This document shows positions 11,001 to 19,600 of a stretch of DNA of 64,000 nucleotides, one piece after another. The stretch's first letter is position 1. Each line of letters begins with the position of its first letter. Under the pieces are notes generated by a model. That model saw nothing but the letters and a program-made list of their open reading frames with translations, ran no database searches and had not been told where the DNA came from. Source of the DNA: Ferrovibrio sp965278975 (GTDB taxonomy: Bacteria > Pseudomonadota > Alphaproteobacteria > Ferrovibrionales > Ferrovibrionaceae); the NCBI RefSeq assembly GCF_965278975.1, contig NZ_OZ257126.1:1550001-1614000 (forward strand), in the 5' to 3' direction. The translations under genes were made by a program, and so were the position numbers.

Positions 11001-12356
11001 AGCGGTCTGGCCGTACCCGATGGCAGCGACTGGAGCGAGGCCAATGCGCGCGGCGTGAAGGCGCTCTACCGCGCGGTGCAGCTGGTGCTGCAAGATCTGG
11101 CCGCGCCGCATCCGGTGAAAAACCGCGTCTTTGCCTGTTCCAGCCTGGGCGGCTGTTTTGGCCGCGGCGATTTCGGCGCCGCCGCACCGGCCAGCCTGGC
11201 TGCCTGCACGGCCGGCGCCGCGCTCGGTTTCCTCAACACCCTGGCGATCGAGCATCCCACCATTGCCGCCCGCGCGCTGGATTTCGCGCCCGATACCGAA
11301 GCCGCGCGGCTGGCGGACATCCTGCTGGCCGAACTGGCTTTCGAGCCGGGCCGGGTCGAGGTCGGCTATTCGCCGCTTGGCCGCACCGTATTCGAGGCCC
11401 GGCCTTTCGCTTTCACCCAGCCTTTTGCTTTCACTGGCAACGGCACCGCGCCGGCAATTCCAGCAACCAGCGTGATCCTGGCCACCGGTGGCGTGCGCGG
11501 CATCACTGCCGCCATGCTGGCCGCCAGCGCGGCATCTGGTGCGACGCTGATCGCCCTGGGCCGCCGGGGCGTGCCCGCCGCAGATCCGCATCCCGATTGC
11601 ACGGATGCCACGGCGCTGCGCAAGCGCCTGGCCGAGCAGGCCCTGGCGGCAGGCCAGGCGGTGAAGCCCTCGGAGATCGCCGGCCGCGCCGAGGCGATCC
11701 TGCGCGACCGTGAGGCGGCGCAGGCGCTCGCCGCCCTGCACAAGGCCGGTCTGAAGGTGGAAGTCCGCGCAGTCGACACCCGCGATGCGGCGGCGCTCGC
11801 GGCCTTGCTCGATGAGATTCAGGCGCGCTTTGGCGGCATCGATACCCTGGTGCATGGCGCCGGCGTGATTGAGGACAAGCTGATCCAGGACAAGCAGCCG
11901 GAGTCATTCGACCGCGTATTCGATACCAAGACGGCGCCTTTGCCGCTGTTGCTCGGGCATCCGGCGTTGCAGAAGCTGGAGCGGCTGGTGCTGTTCAGCT
12001 CGATTGCCGGCCGCTTCGGCAATCGCGGCCAGGGCGATTATGCCGCCGCCAACGAAGTACTGAACCGCGCCGCTTTGTGGTTTGCCGCCTCTCGCCCCAG
12101 GGTTAAGGTGGTGTCGTATAATTGGGGACCCTGGGCCGGCACCGGCATGGCCTCGGCGGCGGTGAACGAGCAATTCCGCCAGCGCGGCATCGTGCCGATC
12201 CCGCTGGTCGGCGGCGTGGCGCTTGCCAGCCATGCCCTGCGTGAGAGCGGCCCGGTGGAGTTGATCGCCGGTGCAGGCGACTGGAACCGCGATCTCGCCG
12301 ATGAGTCAGTGGCAGTAACAGATATGGCGGAAAGCCAAGTGTTGCAGGGGGAGTAA
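5037..12356 (+). CDS. Giant PUFA/HglE-type megasynthase: ER-like, KS, AT, ACP, KR
   Basis: About 2439 residues. Residues 1-385 form a TIM-barrel-like region of uncertain function. Residues 389-680 are a nitronate-monooxygenase/PfaD-like flavin domain, with the hallmark ECGGHVG around His523 and GTAYLATTE; in PfaD this fold is the enoyl reductase. The ketosynthase begins near 740 (Cys929 in DSACASS, His1064 in EAHGTGT, His1104 in IGHAKTAAG). Its WDWRLYYSAE and WGGFMDGLAFDPLRYGIPP signatures are those of PfaA/HglE-type lipid synthases. Next come an acyltransferase (Ser1399 in GHSYGE), Ala/Pro linkers, one ACP (Ser1826 in LGVDSIKR) and a ketoreductase (TGGVRGITAA near 2150, Tyr2335 in DYAAAN). 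There is no DH and no thioesterase. ATG 5037 is chosen because AGGAGG lies 11 bases upstream; GTG codons at 5025 and 5028 overlap that site. Confidence 0.85.
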   Translation: MNHAGDTDFRQRRATGLGIASAESAAVDFTCTIRLPLANPLPTILPGANLADSAIIEAVVTVQRAGGFPLLDLPLGFSATALAEWAARLADRLLPSQASSASPLPISPLPVLAFRAEAGMPGLGAIAEAQARHWPGALLLVACADAEALKTAVALPAQDLWIESGSLGVLRQAAADNRVSGLVAVGEESGGWCGEMSSLLLGRAMARLGDELEAMPPWLLRGGLGPQAAAAAHVAGAAGVVLDDCLWLLPEFGQSQQRRLLESLDGKEAAVLGEAFGAPLRLLLHPQFPAARALEARALEIEAAGLTPQAARQAWIDAAQAALHEPGSIWPLGQGVGLAKAVRDDHGSLGRVVAAVRAMPQQLARQANALAAQFAAEQAPLAVAHRSRYPLVQGPMTRVSDVSGFAAAVAAGGALPMIALAVLKPEDVRQVLHQTKAELGDKPWGVGLLGFLPPEQLDAQLAEVLQARPPFALIAGGRAEQALQLEAQGIATYVHAPTPALARMLVERGVKRLVLEGRECGGHVGPLHSLLLWESISIELLKTKQPGELSLLLAGGVHDGLTAAMAAAVMAPLVAAGARIGCLMGTAYLATTEITSTGAITPAFQQAVLAASGTSNLESGRGHANRCLATPFADFFQAERRRLLRDGLSGDALREALDDLLLGRLRVAAKGVERQGNALIAVDAERQQVEGMFMAGEAAAQIGAVSSIAALHEEVSDGAAARLGALAGQDAAPAVKGAACDIAIIGMALHVPGAASHHGFWRNVLDKSVAIREIPADKWDWRLYYSAERNKPDHISSRWGGFMDGLAFDPLRYGIPPKAVPDIAPGQLLALEMVRRALGDAGYETRGFDREHTAVIVAGEDAGGYLGNELIARALAPLVSDATAVTQVRAHTQGWSEEVFPGILTSVVAGRIANRFDFGGANFTVDSACASSITALSLAVGELTSGRANMAVLAGVDNTQTPYHYTAFSAVSALSPTGKLRAFDQAADGTVLGEGVAAFILKRRVDAERDGDRIYAVIKAVASSSDGKGLGMTAPRPIGQKRALRRAYEAAGHSIAGLGFYEAHGTGTAVGDRAELETVGGLLKDAGAAAQSCALGSVKALIGHAKTAAGAVGLAKVALALHHRTIPPQPGIEKPLQPIGQADSPLYVSDGALPWFGDERPRRAGLSAFGFGGTNAHAVLEEYDPGRPASMGAAAWPAYLFAGSAADKAGLLRELALLQRAVRHDTPDGAGIELHEIAAAMAERFDITAAWGFTLVATGKAQLLEGLAAIHRHLDDAAQPLPQDAWAGARKAAGEMPLALLFPGQGSQRLQMCREIAVYMPELRASIEAAEMQAADMLPDRLSRLIYPPAVFDGAAKEAQAARLTNTAVAQIALGAVEAGLIDLLRRLGARPSFAAGHSYGEYAALYAGGAMDRATLFRLSLARGRAMAAAPAGRMCAVSASRDVLQAKLGAFPHVVIANINSDKQIVLSGASAEIESLVALLEGEGIPCRLLNVGGAFHSPLMQEAQAPLGAAIAAATLQVPSRLAVHATRDGQPFPDDVPALKAQLSAQMTDAVDFVAQIRGLHGAGARLFVELGPGGVLAHLARQILKDGEARVLHVDDGGGLRGLLRLLAALWAEGQPLDLTRLLPPMAARPLEVLADLAAREAAPTTWIVDAMQVRPARADSPLKAHRPALRDANSPSLSSNTPPRNDGDSMAAERPPNPGAMGGGSDLLAAYAEYQATMRQFLHTQEQVMNLMLGGQPAAAPSFAPAMPAPIQVAAPAPVAAPVAAAPVVAAPIAAAAAPRLDRSGAEALLRDIVSERTGYPLAMIDLEQDIEAELGVDSIKRLEMIERVLAALPAPAAQRFRAGAEATARVKVLRQWVEAILSSLEDGSGGAKDVAADVAASVPVPADAAVTSHTAPSIDCDCPAFAMAPRLAPLPQELPWRLKGLFLLLPGPEAISHEIARALAGRGLVVAMLPDEPSAQAEAIHAARAEHGPVRGIVQLSGLAVPDGSDWSEANARGVKALYRAVQLVLQDLAAPHPVKNRVFACSSLGGCFGRGDFGAAAPASLAACTAGAALGFLNTLAIEHPTIAARALDFAPDTEAARLADILLAELAFEPGRVEVGYSPLGRTVFEARPFAFTQPFAFTGNGTAPAIPATSVILATGGVRGITAAMLAASAASGATLIALGRRGVPAADPHPDCTDATALRKRLAEQALAAGQAVKPSEIAGRAEAILRDREAAQALAALHKAGLKVEVRAVDTRDAAALAALLDEIQARFGGIDTLVHGAGVIEDKLIQDKQPESFDRVFDTKTAPLPLLLGHPALQKLERLVLFSSIAGRFGNRGQGDYAAANEVLNRAALWFAASRPRVKVVSYNWGPWAGTGMASAAVNEQFRQRGIVPIPLVGGVALASHALRESGPVELIAGAGDWNRDLADESVAVTDMAESQVLQGE

Positions 12357-12359
12357 ACA

Positions 12360-13352
12360 ATGCGGGTCGACTTAGCGGAATTGCAGCCGATCGATGGCGA
12401 TATCGGCCTGCTGCTGCAAGGCGGCGGGCGGCGCCTGAGCGATCTGGCCACCAGCGAAGTGGCGGCTTTGTTCGAGCGCCATGGCGTGCTGCTGCTGCGT
12501 GGCTTCACATCCGCCGGGCGCGATGAATCGAAGCAGGATTTCGTCAGCTTCTCGGATCGTCTGACGGCTGAATTCTCCAACTACCGCGGCGGCGGCCTGC
12601 GTTTCGCGGCACTCGACCGCCAGTCGGTGGATGGCATGCCCACGCTGATGACCACCACCGGCCATACGCAGAAATTCGGCATCCCGCTGCATGGCGAGAT
12701 GTACTACCTGCGCCAGCCGCCGGGGCTGATCTGGTTCTATGCCGATCTGCCGCCGGCGCGCGATGGCGAAACCACGCTCGCCGATGGCGCGGCAGTGTTC
12801 GCGCAGCTCAAGCCGGGGAGCCAGGATTTCTTCCGCCGCACCCGCATCAAGTATGTCCGTGCTCTGGTGGATGGCGATTGGCAGGCCACCTTCATGACCA
12901 GCGACCTTGAGGAAGCCGCACGCTTCTGCGCCGAGGCCGATCTTGAGATGCGCTACGACGCCGAGGCCAAGCTGCTGCGCACCGAATTCACCTGCTCGGC
13001 TTTGCGTGAGGTCGGCGGCCGCACGGTGTTCATCAACAACCTGCTGTTCATCCATATCGCCGAACTGGTGTTCAAGAATGGCTGGGCGAAGCAGAACCTG
13101 CCCGGTCTGCGCAGCCCGGATTGCCCCATCGTGGTGCGCGCCGAGGATGGTTCGCCGCTGCCGGCGGAAGTGCTGTCCGATGTGCAGGCGGTGTCGGAGC
13201 GGCTGACAAGGCGCATTGCCTGGCAGCAGGGCGATATCGCGATGATCGACAACCGCCGCATCCTGCATGGCCGCCGCGATACCGATGGCGGGCCGCGCTC
13301 TATCCTGGTGCGGATCGGCGAACCGTCTTTCCCCCTGAAGGAGGCGGCGTGA
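12360..13352 (+). CDS. TauD/TfdA-family Fe(II)/2-oxoglutarate-type dioxygenase
   Basis: The protein has 330 residues with a double-stranded beta-helix oxygenase signature: His111 and Glu113 in PLHGEMYY (the HxE variant of the HxD iron-binding pair), distal His303 in DNRRILHGR and the downstream Arg of GGPRSILVRIG that normally binds 2-oxoglutarate. The overall pattern is closer to the SyrP/clavaminate-synthase-like hydroxylases than to taurine dioxygenase. It starts three bases after the megasynthase stop with GGGGAG as ribosome site and overlaps the next gene. It probably hydroxylates the synthase product. The substrate is inferred only from context. Confidence 0.8.
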   Translation: MRVDLAELQPIDGDIGLLLQGGGRRLSDLATSEVAALFERHGVLLLRGFTSAGRDESKQDFVSFSDRLTAEFSNYRGGGLRFAALDRQSVDGMPTLMTTTGHTQKFGIPLHGEMYYLRQPPGLIWFYADLPPARDGETTLADGAAVFAQLKPGSQDFFRRTRIKYVRALVDGDWQATFMTSDLEEAARFCAEADLEMRYDAEAKLLRTEFTCSALREVGGRTVFINNLLFIHIAELVFKNGWAKQNLPGLRSPDCPIVVRAEDGSPLPAEVLSDVQAVSERLTRRIAWQQGDIAMIDNRRILHGRRDTDGGPRSILVRIGEPSFPLKEAA

Positions 13353-14101
13353 TGCAGCTGGGCCGGATGCGCAACATGAAATACGGCTCCGAGCCACTGA
13401 TCTTCCATGCCCAGGGCTATCACGATTACAAGCCGGTCTGGCCCAAGCTGCGCGACTGGGTGTTTGCTCAGCCGCCGCAGCAGCTCGGGCCGCGCCCGCG
13501 CGTCACCATCATCACCTGCAATAACGGCCATGAGGCGATGGGCCTGTTCGAGAGCAGCGTCGAGCGGCTCGGGATTCCCTATATCGTTGCCGGCCGGCAA
13601 TTCCCGGTCTGGAGCAATGCCGAGCATAAGCCGCTGGCGATCCTGGAGGCGCTGGAGCAGGTCGAGACCGAGTATGTGCTCTGTGCCGATTCACGCGACG
13701 CCATCCTGGCCGGCGACCCGGAATTGCTGGTTGACCGCCTGCTGGCGGAATTTCCCGCCGGCACCGGCATGGTGTTCGGTGCCTGCCAGATGAGCTGGCC
13801 GAACGCGCCCGAGCTTTCCGGCTTCGAACTCGATCTGCCGGGTGCTGCGGCATCCGAATACAAGCATCTCAATGGCGGTGCCTGGATCGGCCGGCGCGAC
13901 CTGGTGCGCGATTTCTTCGTTGCCGCGCGCGATGCCGCGCCGCATCCGGCGGCGCCAGAATCGGAACAGGGCAAACTGCGCATCGTGTTCCCGGATTTCC
14001 ATCCGCGCGTGGCGCTCGATTACGGCGTGAGGCTGTTTCACAACGTCGGTTTTGTGTTCGAGGACACCTATCAGATCGTCGAGGAGGCGGAAGCGGCATG
14101 A
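13352..14101 (+). CDS. PLOD-like glycosyltransferase
   Basis: This 249-residue protein starts at ATG 13352, whose A is also the last base of the dioxygenase stop (TGATG). A longer upstream frame exists but lies inside the dioxygenase gene. It shows the pattern of the glycosyltransferase domain of procollagen-lysine hydroxylase-type proteins: a strand-rich start VTIITCNNGHE, a metal/nucleotide-sugar motif EYVLCADSRDAIL with two Asp residues, YKHLNGGAWIG, and a late LDYGVRLFHNVGFVF. Such enzymes transfer a sugar from a UDP-sugar. In this operon it would glycosylate the lipid or polyketide product, by inference. There is no signal peptide, so it is probably cytoplasmic. Confidence 0.65.
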   Translation: MQLGRMRNMKYGSEPLIFHAQGYHDYKPVWPKLRDWVFAQPPQQLGPRPRVTIITCNNGHEAMGLFESSVERLGIPYIVAGRQFPVWSNAEHKPLAILEALEQVETEYVLCADSRDAILAGDPELLVDRLLAEFPAGTGMVFGACQMSWPNAPELSGFELDLPGAAASEYKHLNGGAWIGRRDLVRDFFVAARDAAPHPAAPESEQGKLRIVFPDFHPRVALDYGVRLFHNVGFVFEDTYQIVEEAEAA

Positions 14102-15456
14102 AGCGTTTCAGTCTGTTATTGCTGCCGCTATTGCTGCTGCCGGAGACCGCGGCGGCGCAGAGTCTGTTGGAGGCGATGGCGCAGGCCTATCGCCATAACC
14201 CGCAACTGCTCGGCGAACGCGCGCGCCAGGAAGCCACCGATGAACTGGTGCCGCAGGCCCTGGCCGGCTGGCGCCCGACCATCGCCTTCTATGGCGAGAA
14301 CGGCAAGGAGCAGGAGCGCGTCAAGGTCAAGAGCAACAACCGTGTCACCAAGGGCCGCGCCAATCTCGATCCCAACGAACTGGCCTTGCAGGCGACGCAG
14401 CCGCTCTATCGCGGCGGCCGGCTGGAGGCGCAGACCGAATCCGCCGAATTGCAGGTGCAGGCCGGGCGGCATCAGTTGATCGCCGTGGAGCAGAATGTGC
14501 TGCTCTCGGCGGTGCAGGCGTATATCGATGTGTCGCTGGCCAAGGCGGTGGCGGATGTCTACCGCGAGCATGAAGGCGTGCTGCGCCAGACCCTGGTTTC
14601 GACGCAAGGGCGCCGCAACCAGGGTGCCGCCGCCGGCATCGATGTGGCCCAGGCCGAGGCGCGGCTGGCCCAGGCCGAGGCCAACCGCATCAGCTATGAA
14701 GGCAAGTATAATGCCGCGCGCGAGATCTACCGCCAGGTGATCGGCGAATATCCCACCCGCCCGGCTTTGCCGCCCAATGCACTGCTGCCCTACAAGTCGC
14801 CGGAAGAACTGGTGGCAGCGGCGCGCGATAATCCCAATGTGCTGGCGGCGACCACGGCGGAAGCGGCGGCGCGCAAGGATATCGATGTGGCGCGCGGCGC
14901 GCGGATGCCGTCGGTCGATCTGGTCGGCGTGATGGCCCGCACCTATGAGGAAGATACGCTCGGCGAGCGCGTCTGGAGCCGCTCGGTGAAGCTGCAGGTG
15001 ACCATGCCGCTCTATGAGGGCGGCATGATCTCGTCGAAGGAACGCCAGGCGGCGAAGCTGCTGCTGCAACGCCGCTTTGCCGCCGATACGGCGCGGCGCG
15101 GGGTGGAAAGCAGCGCCGCCCAGGCTTGGGCGATCTTCGCTTCGGCGCGGGCCTCGCGCGAGGCGCTGGACCGCCAGCTGGCGGCGCAGGGCCTGGCGCG
15201 GCGCGGCACCGAGGCGGGCCTGCGCGCCGGCAGCAACACCACGCTGGACCTGCTGAATGCCGATGACGAACTCGCCGAAGCCCGCGTGCAGGTGCAGCAG
15301 GCGCGGCATGATGAAGTGCTGGCGAGCTATCAGGTGCTGGCGGCGGCGGGCGATCTCACCGCCAAGGCGCTGAACCTGCCGGTCGAGCTGCATGATCCGA
15401 CACGCAATTACGATGCCGTGCGCAACCGCTGGATCGGTTGGGGCGAGGGAGAATAA
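14098..15456 (+). CDS. TolC-family outer-membrane efflux protein
   Basis: The 452-residue protein has an N-terminal signal peptide (hydrophobic run ending near AAAQS) and long alternating helices with Ala, Gln and Glu heptads, typical of TolC/OEP tunnel proteins. The two halves repeat each other (about 40-230 and 240-440), as in the family. It overlaps the glycosyltransferase stop (ATGA) and is followed by the adaptor and RND pump genes. It therefore forms the outer-membrane duct of the operon's own exporter, which carries a product, probably lipid-like, across the outer membrane. Confidence 0.88.
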   Translation: MKRFSLLLLPLLLLPETAAAQSLLEAMAQAYRHNPQLLGERARQEATDELVPQALAGWRPTIAFYGENGKEQERVKVKSNNRVTKGRANLDPNELALQATQPLYRGGRLEAQTESAELQVQAGRHQLIAVEQNVLLSAVQAYIDVSLAKAVADVYREHEGVLRQTLVSTQGRRNQGAAAGIDVAQAEARLAQAEANRISYEGKYNAAREIYRQVIGEYPTRPALPPNALLPYKSPEELVAAARDNPNVLAATTAEAAARKDIDVARGARMPSVDLVGVMARTYEEDTLGERVWSRSVKLQVTMPLYEGGMISSKERQAAKLLLQRRFAADTARRGVESSAAQAWAIFASARASREALDRQLAAQGLARRGTEAGLRAGSNTTLDLLNADDELAEARVQVQQARHDEVLASYQVLAAAGDLTAKALNLPVELHDPTRNYDAVRNRWIGWGEGE

Positions 15457-15458
15457 GT

Positions 15459-16604
15459 ATGGCTTGGCGCGGTATCGCTTCCATTGTGGTGCTGGCCGGT
15501 ATCGGTGCCGGCGGCTACTGGTATTACACCCACCATATGCACAAGCCGGCGGCCAAGCCGGAAGCGGCGGCGGCAGGGCCGGCCAAGCCAGCAGAGCCGG
15601 CGCGTACCAGCGTGGCGGTGGCGGAGGCCAATGTCGCCGACCTGCCGCAGATGCTGGAGGTGATCGGCACCGTCTATGCCTATCACACGGTGATGATCCG
15701 CCCGCATGTGGATGGCGAGATCATGCGCATCCATTTCAAGGCCGGCGACGTGGTGGAGGCGAACCAGTTGCTGTTCAGCCTGGATGCACGCCAGCTTGAT
15801 GCCCAGATCGCCCAGGCCGAGGCCAACCTCAAGCGCGACCAGGCACAGCGCGAAGCTGCTGTGGAGCAGGAAAAGCGCTATGCCGGCCTGCTGCGCGATG
15901 ATTATGTCAGCCGCGAGAAATACGAGGACATCAAGTCCAAGGCCCAGGCCGCCATCGATACGGTGCGCGCCGATCAGGCGCAGATCGATGCCTTGCGGGT
16001 GCAGCGTTCCTACACGCAGTTGCGCGCGCCGATCGCCGGCCGCACCGGCGTGATGAATCTCTCGCCCGGCGCCCTGGTGCGCACCGGCGACCAGCAGCCC
16101 CTGGTACTGATCAACCAGATCAAGCCGGTGAAAGTTCAGATGGCTTTGCCGCAGCGCCAGATCGGGCCGCTGCGCGCCGCCATCGCCAGCAATGTCGCCA
16201 GCGTGCATTGCGCCAGCTATACCGGCAGCGGCCGGCAGATCCAGGGCCAGATAGAACTGATCGACAATGCCGTCGATTCCAGCACCGGCACGGTGCAGGT
16301 GGCGGCGCGTTTCGATAACGAGGACGAAACCTTCTGGCCCGGCATGACCACCGATTGCAGCTTGCGCATCGGCATTGATCGTGGCGTGGTGCTGGTGCCG
16401 TCGGTGGCGGTGCAGACCGGGCCGCATGGCCGTTATGTCTACCTGGTGCATGGTGGCGAGACGGTGCGGCAACAGCCGGTGACGGTGACGCGCGTCGATG
16501 GCCCGCATGCCTTGATCGCAAAGGGCGTGGAAAAAGGCGCCCGCGTAGTGGTGGAAGGGCAGTCGCGGCTGACCGATGGCCAGCCCATCATCATCCGCCA
16601 GTAA
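15459..16604 (+). CDS. RND efflux periplasmic adaptor (HlyD/MFP family)
   Basis: The protein has 381 residues. An N-terminal signal or anchor helix (WRGIASIVVLAGIGAGGYWYY) is followed by an Ala/Pro linker, a lipoyl-like half-motif (VMIRPHVDGEIMRIHFKAGD), a coiled-coil hairpin (about 105-165) and the second lipoyl half with beta-barrel domains (LRAPIAGRTGVMNLSPGALV). ATG 15459 is two bases after the tolC-like stop and has GGGAG upstream; the in-frame ATG at 15438 would overlap the previous gene. It bridges the RND pump and the TolC-like duct encoded on either side. Confidence 0.88.
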   Translation: MAWRGIASIVVLAGIGAGGYWYYTHHMHKPAAKPEAAAAGPAKPAEPARTSVAVAEANVADLPQMLEVIGTVYAYHTVMIRPHVDGEIMRIHFKAGDVVEANQLLFSLDARQLDAQIAQAEANLKRDQAQREAAVEQEKRYAGLLRDDYVSREKYEDIKSKAQAAIDTVRADQAQIDALRVQRSYTQLRAPIAGRTGVMNLSPGALVRTGDQQPLVLINQIKPVKVQMALPQRQIGPLRAAIASNVASVHCASYTGSGRQIQGQIELIDNAVDSSTGTVQVAARFDNEDETFWPGMTTDCSLRIGIDRGVVLVPSVAVQTGPHGRYVYLVHGGETVRQQPVTVTRVDGPHALIAKGVEKGARVVVEGQSRLTDGQPIIIRQ

Positions 16605-16608
16605 CGCC

Positions 16609-19600
16609 ATGAATATTTCCAAGCCCTTCATCGAGCGGCCGGTAATGACGGCCTTGCTCACCATCACCCTGATCATCCTCGGCTGGGTCGGCTACCGCTC
16701 GCTGCCGATTTCCGCGTTGCCGCGCATGGACCTGCCGGTGATCTCGGTGACCGCCATCCTGCCGGGCGCCTCGGCCGAGGTGATAGCCTCTGCCGTGGCC
16801 TCGCCGCTGGAACGTCAGCTTGCCACTATTCCCGGCATCGACACGATCTCGTCGAAATCCGCCCTGGGCCGCGCTTCGATCACCATCCAGTTCCGGCTCG
16901 ATGTCGATATCAATGCCGCCGCCCAGGATGTGGAATCGGCGCTGTCGGTGGCGCAGCGGCAATTGCCCAAGGAAATGCCGGCGCCGCCGACCTATCTCAA
17001 GCTCAATCCGGCGCTGAGCCCGATCCTGTTCATGGCCATGGCGTCGCAAAGCCAGAGCCTGGTGCAGCTGAACGATATCGCCGAGAACATCATCGTGCCG
17101 CGCCTCTCGGCGGTGCCCGGCGTGGCGCAGATCATGATCCTGGGCTCGCAACGCTATGCCGTGCGCATCCAGGCCGATCCCAATGAACTGGCGGCGCGCG
17201 GCATCGGGCTGGATCAGTTGAAGCAGGCGGTGGCGGCGGCGTCCTCCACCACGCCATCCGGTACCATCGAAAGCCCGTCGCAATCCTTTGTTATTGATGT
17301 CGGCAACCAGCCGCGCGATGCCGCTTCCTACCGCGATGTGATCGTGGCGCACCGTGCCGGCCAGCCGCCGGTGCGGCTGTCTGAAGTCGCCACCCTGTTC
17401 GATTCCGTCGAGGTGCAGGAATCGGCGTCATTCGCCGGCGAGCAGAAAGTGATCCTGCTGGCGGTGCAGCGCCAGCCGGAATCCAATGCCGTGGCGGTGG
17501 TGGATGAGGTGCGCAAGGCGGTGAGCACGCTGGGCAATCGCATCCCCGCCGGCGTGAAGATCGAGGAATTGTTCGACCAGACCACCTCGGTGCGCGACAG
17601 CGTCGCCGATGTGCAATTCACTCTCGGCCTCACCATTTTCCTGGTGGTGCTGGTGATCTTCCTGTTTCTCAAGCGCCTCACCGCCACATTGGTGCCGGCC
17701 ATCGCCCTGCCGGTGACCTTGGTCGCCACCTTCATGACCATGTGGGCCATGGGCTTCAGCCTCAACAACATCTCGCTGCTGGCGCTCACGCTCTCGATCG
17801 GCTTCGTCGTCGATGATGCCATCGTCATGGTGGAAAACGTGATGCGCCATATCGAGGAGGGCAAGCCGCCGCGCCAGGCCGCCATCGAAGGCGCGCGCGA
17901 GGTCGGCTTCACCATCATCTCGATCACTATGTCGCTGATCATGGTATTCGTGCCGGTGGTGTTCATGGGCGGCACAGTGGGCAAGCTGTTCCACGAATTC
18001 GGCGTCACCATCTCGCTCGCCATCCTGTTCTCCGGCATCATCTCGGTCACGCTCACGCCCTGCCTCTCGGCCTATTGGCTGCGGCCCGAGAAACCCCGCG
18101 CCAAGCCTTTGCTGTTCGACCGCATCGTCGATGGCCTGTTCGATGGCCTGCTGGCCGGCTACCGGGTGACATTGGATTTCGGCCTGCGCCATCCGGTCCT
18201 GGTGCTGCTGATGATGGTCGGGTCGTTCGTGGCCACCGGCTACATGATGGCGAAAATCCCCAAGGGCTTCTTCCCCACGGAAGATACCGGCTATATCTCG
18301 GCCACCACGGAAAGCCGCAGCGATATTTCCTATCAGGCCATGTTGCAGATGCAGCAGGAAGCCGCCGCCGTGATCGCCAAGCATCCGGATGTGGTCAAGG
18401 TCACCTCGATCATTGGCGTCAACGAGATCAATTCCTCGCTCTCCTCGGGCCGCCTGTTCGTGCAGCTGCGCAAGCGGCCGGGGCAGCGCCAGAAGGGCGT
18501 GCTGGATGTGATCGACGATCTGCGCAGCAGCACGGCGGTGGTGCCGGGCCTGATGATCTATTTCCAGCCGGTGCAGTCGTTGCAGACCAGCGCGCGGGCC
18601 AGCAAGGCGAAATATCAGGTCAACCTGCAAGGCACCGATATCGACGAGGTGCAGCAATGGGCGACGAAACTTGAGGACCGCATGAAGGCCGAGGCTATCT
18701 ATCTCGACCTTTCCTCCGATTCAGACCAGAACACGCCGCGCCTGGTGTTCACGCCGAATGTTCAGCGCATGACCAATCTCGGCGTCACCGCCGATGTGCT
18801 GCGCCAGACGCTCTACACGGCTTTCGGCGGCGCCCAGGCGGCCAGCATCTACACCTCGGCCAGCAGCTACAAGGTGATCCTGGAATTGAAGCCGGAATAC
18901 CGCACGCGGCCCGAGGATATCGAGAATCTCTCCGTGCGCTCGTCGGACGGCAAGCAGGTGCCGTTGTCGAGCTTCGGCCGTGTTACCGTCTCGGGCGGTG
19001 CCGCCCTGGTGGCGCATCTGGGCGAATTGCCAGTGATCACGCTGTCGTTCAATCTCTCCGACAAGACGCCGCTGAGCCATGCGGTGTCCGAGATCGAGCG
19101 GCTGCGCAACGAGATCGACATACCGGCGCATATCACGCTCGATCTCGGCGGCGATGCCAAGGCCTTTGCCGCCGGCATGAGCGGCGAGGGCCTGCTGCTG
19201 CTCGCCGCGCTGTTTGCGGTCTATGTCATTCTCGGCATTCTGTATGAAAGCCTGATCCATCCGGTGACGATCCTCGCCGGCCTGCCTTCGGCGGCGCTCG
19301 GTGCGGTCGGCACGCTGGCCCTGTTCCATCGCCCGCTGGATGTGATCGGCATGATCGGTATTCTGATGCTGATCGGCATCGTGAAGAAGAATGCCATCAT
19401 GATCGTGGACTTCGCCTTGCAGCGCAAAGCCGAGGGCGTCACCGATCCGCATGCGGCGGTGCGCGAGGCCTGCCTGCTGCGCTTCCGCCCGATCATGATG
19501 ACCACGTTGGCCGCGATTCTCGGCGCGGTGCCGATTGCTGTCGGCGCCGGTGCCGGTGCCGAGCTGCGCCAGCCGCTCGGCCTCGCGGTGGTGGGCGGCC

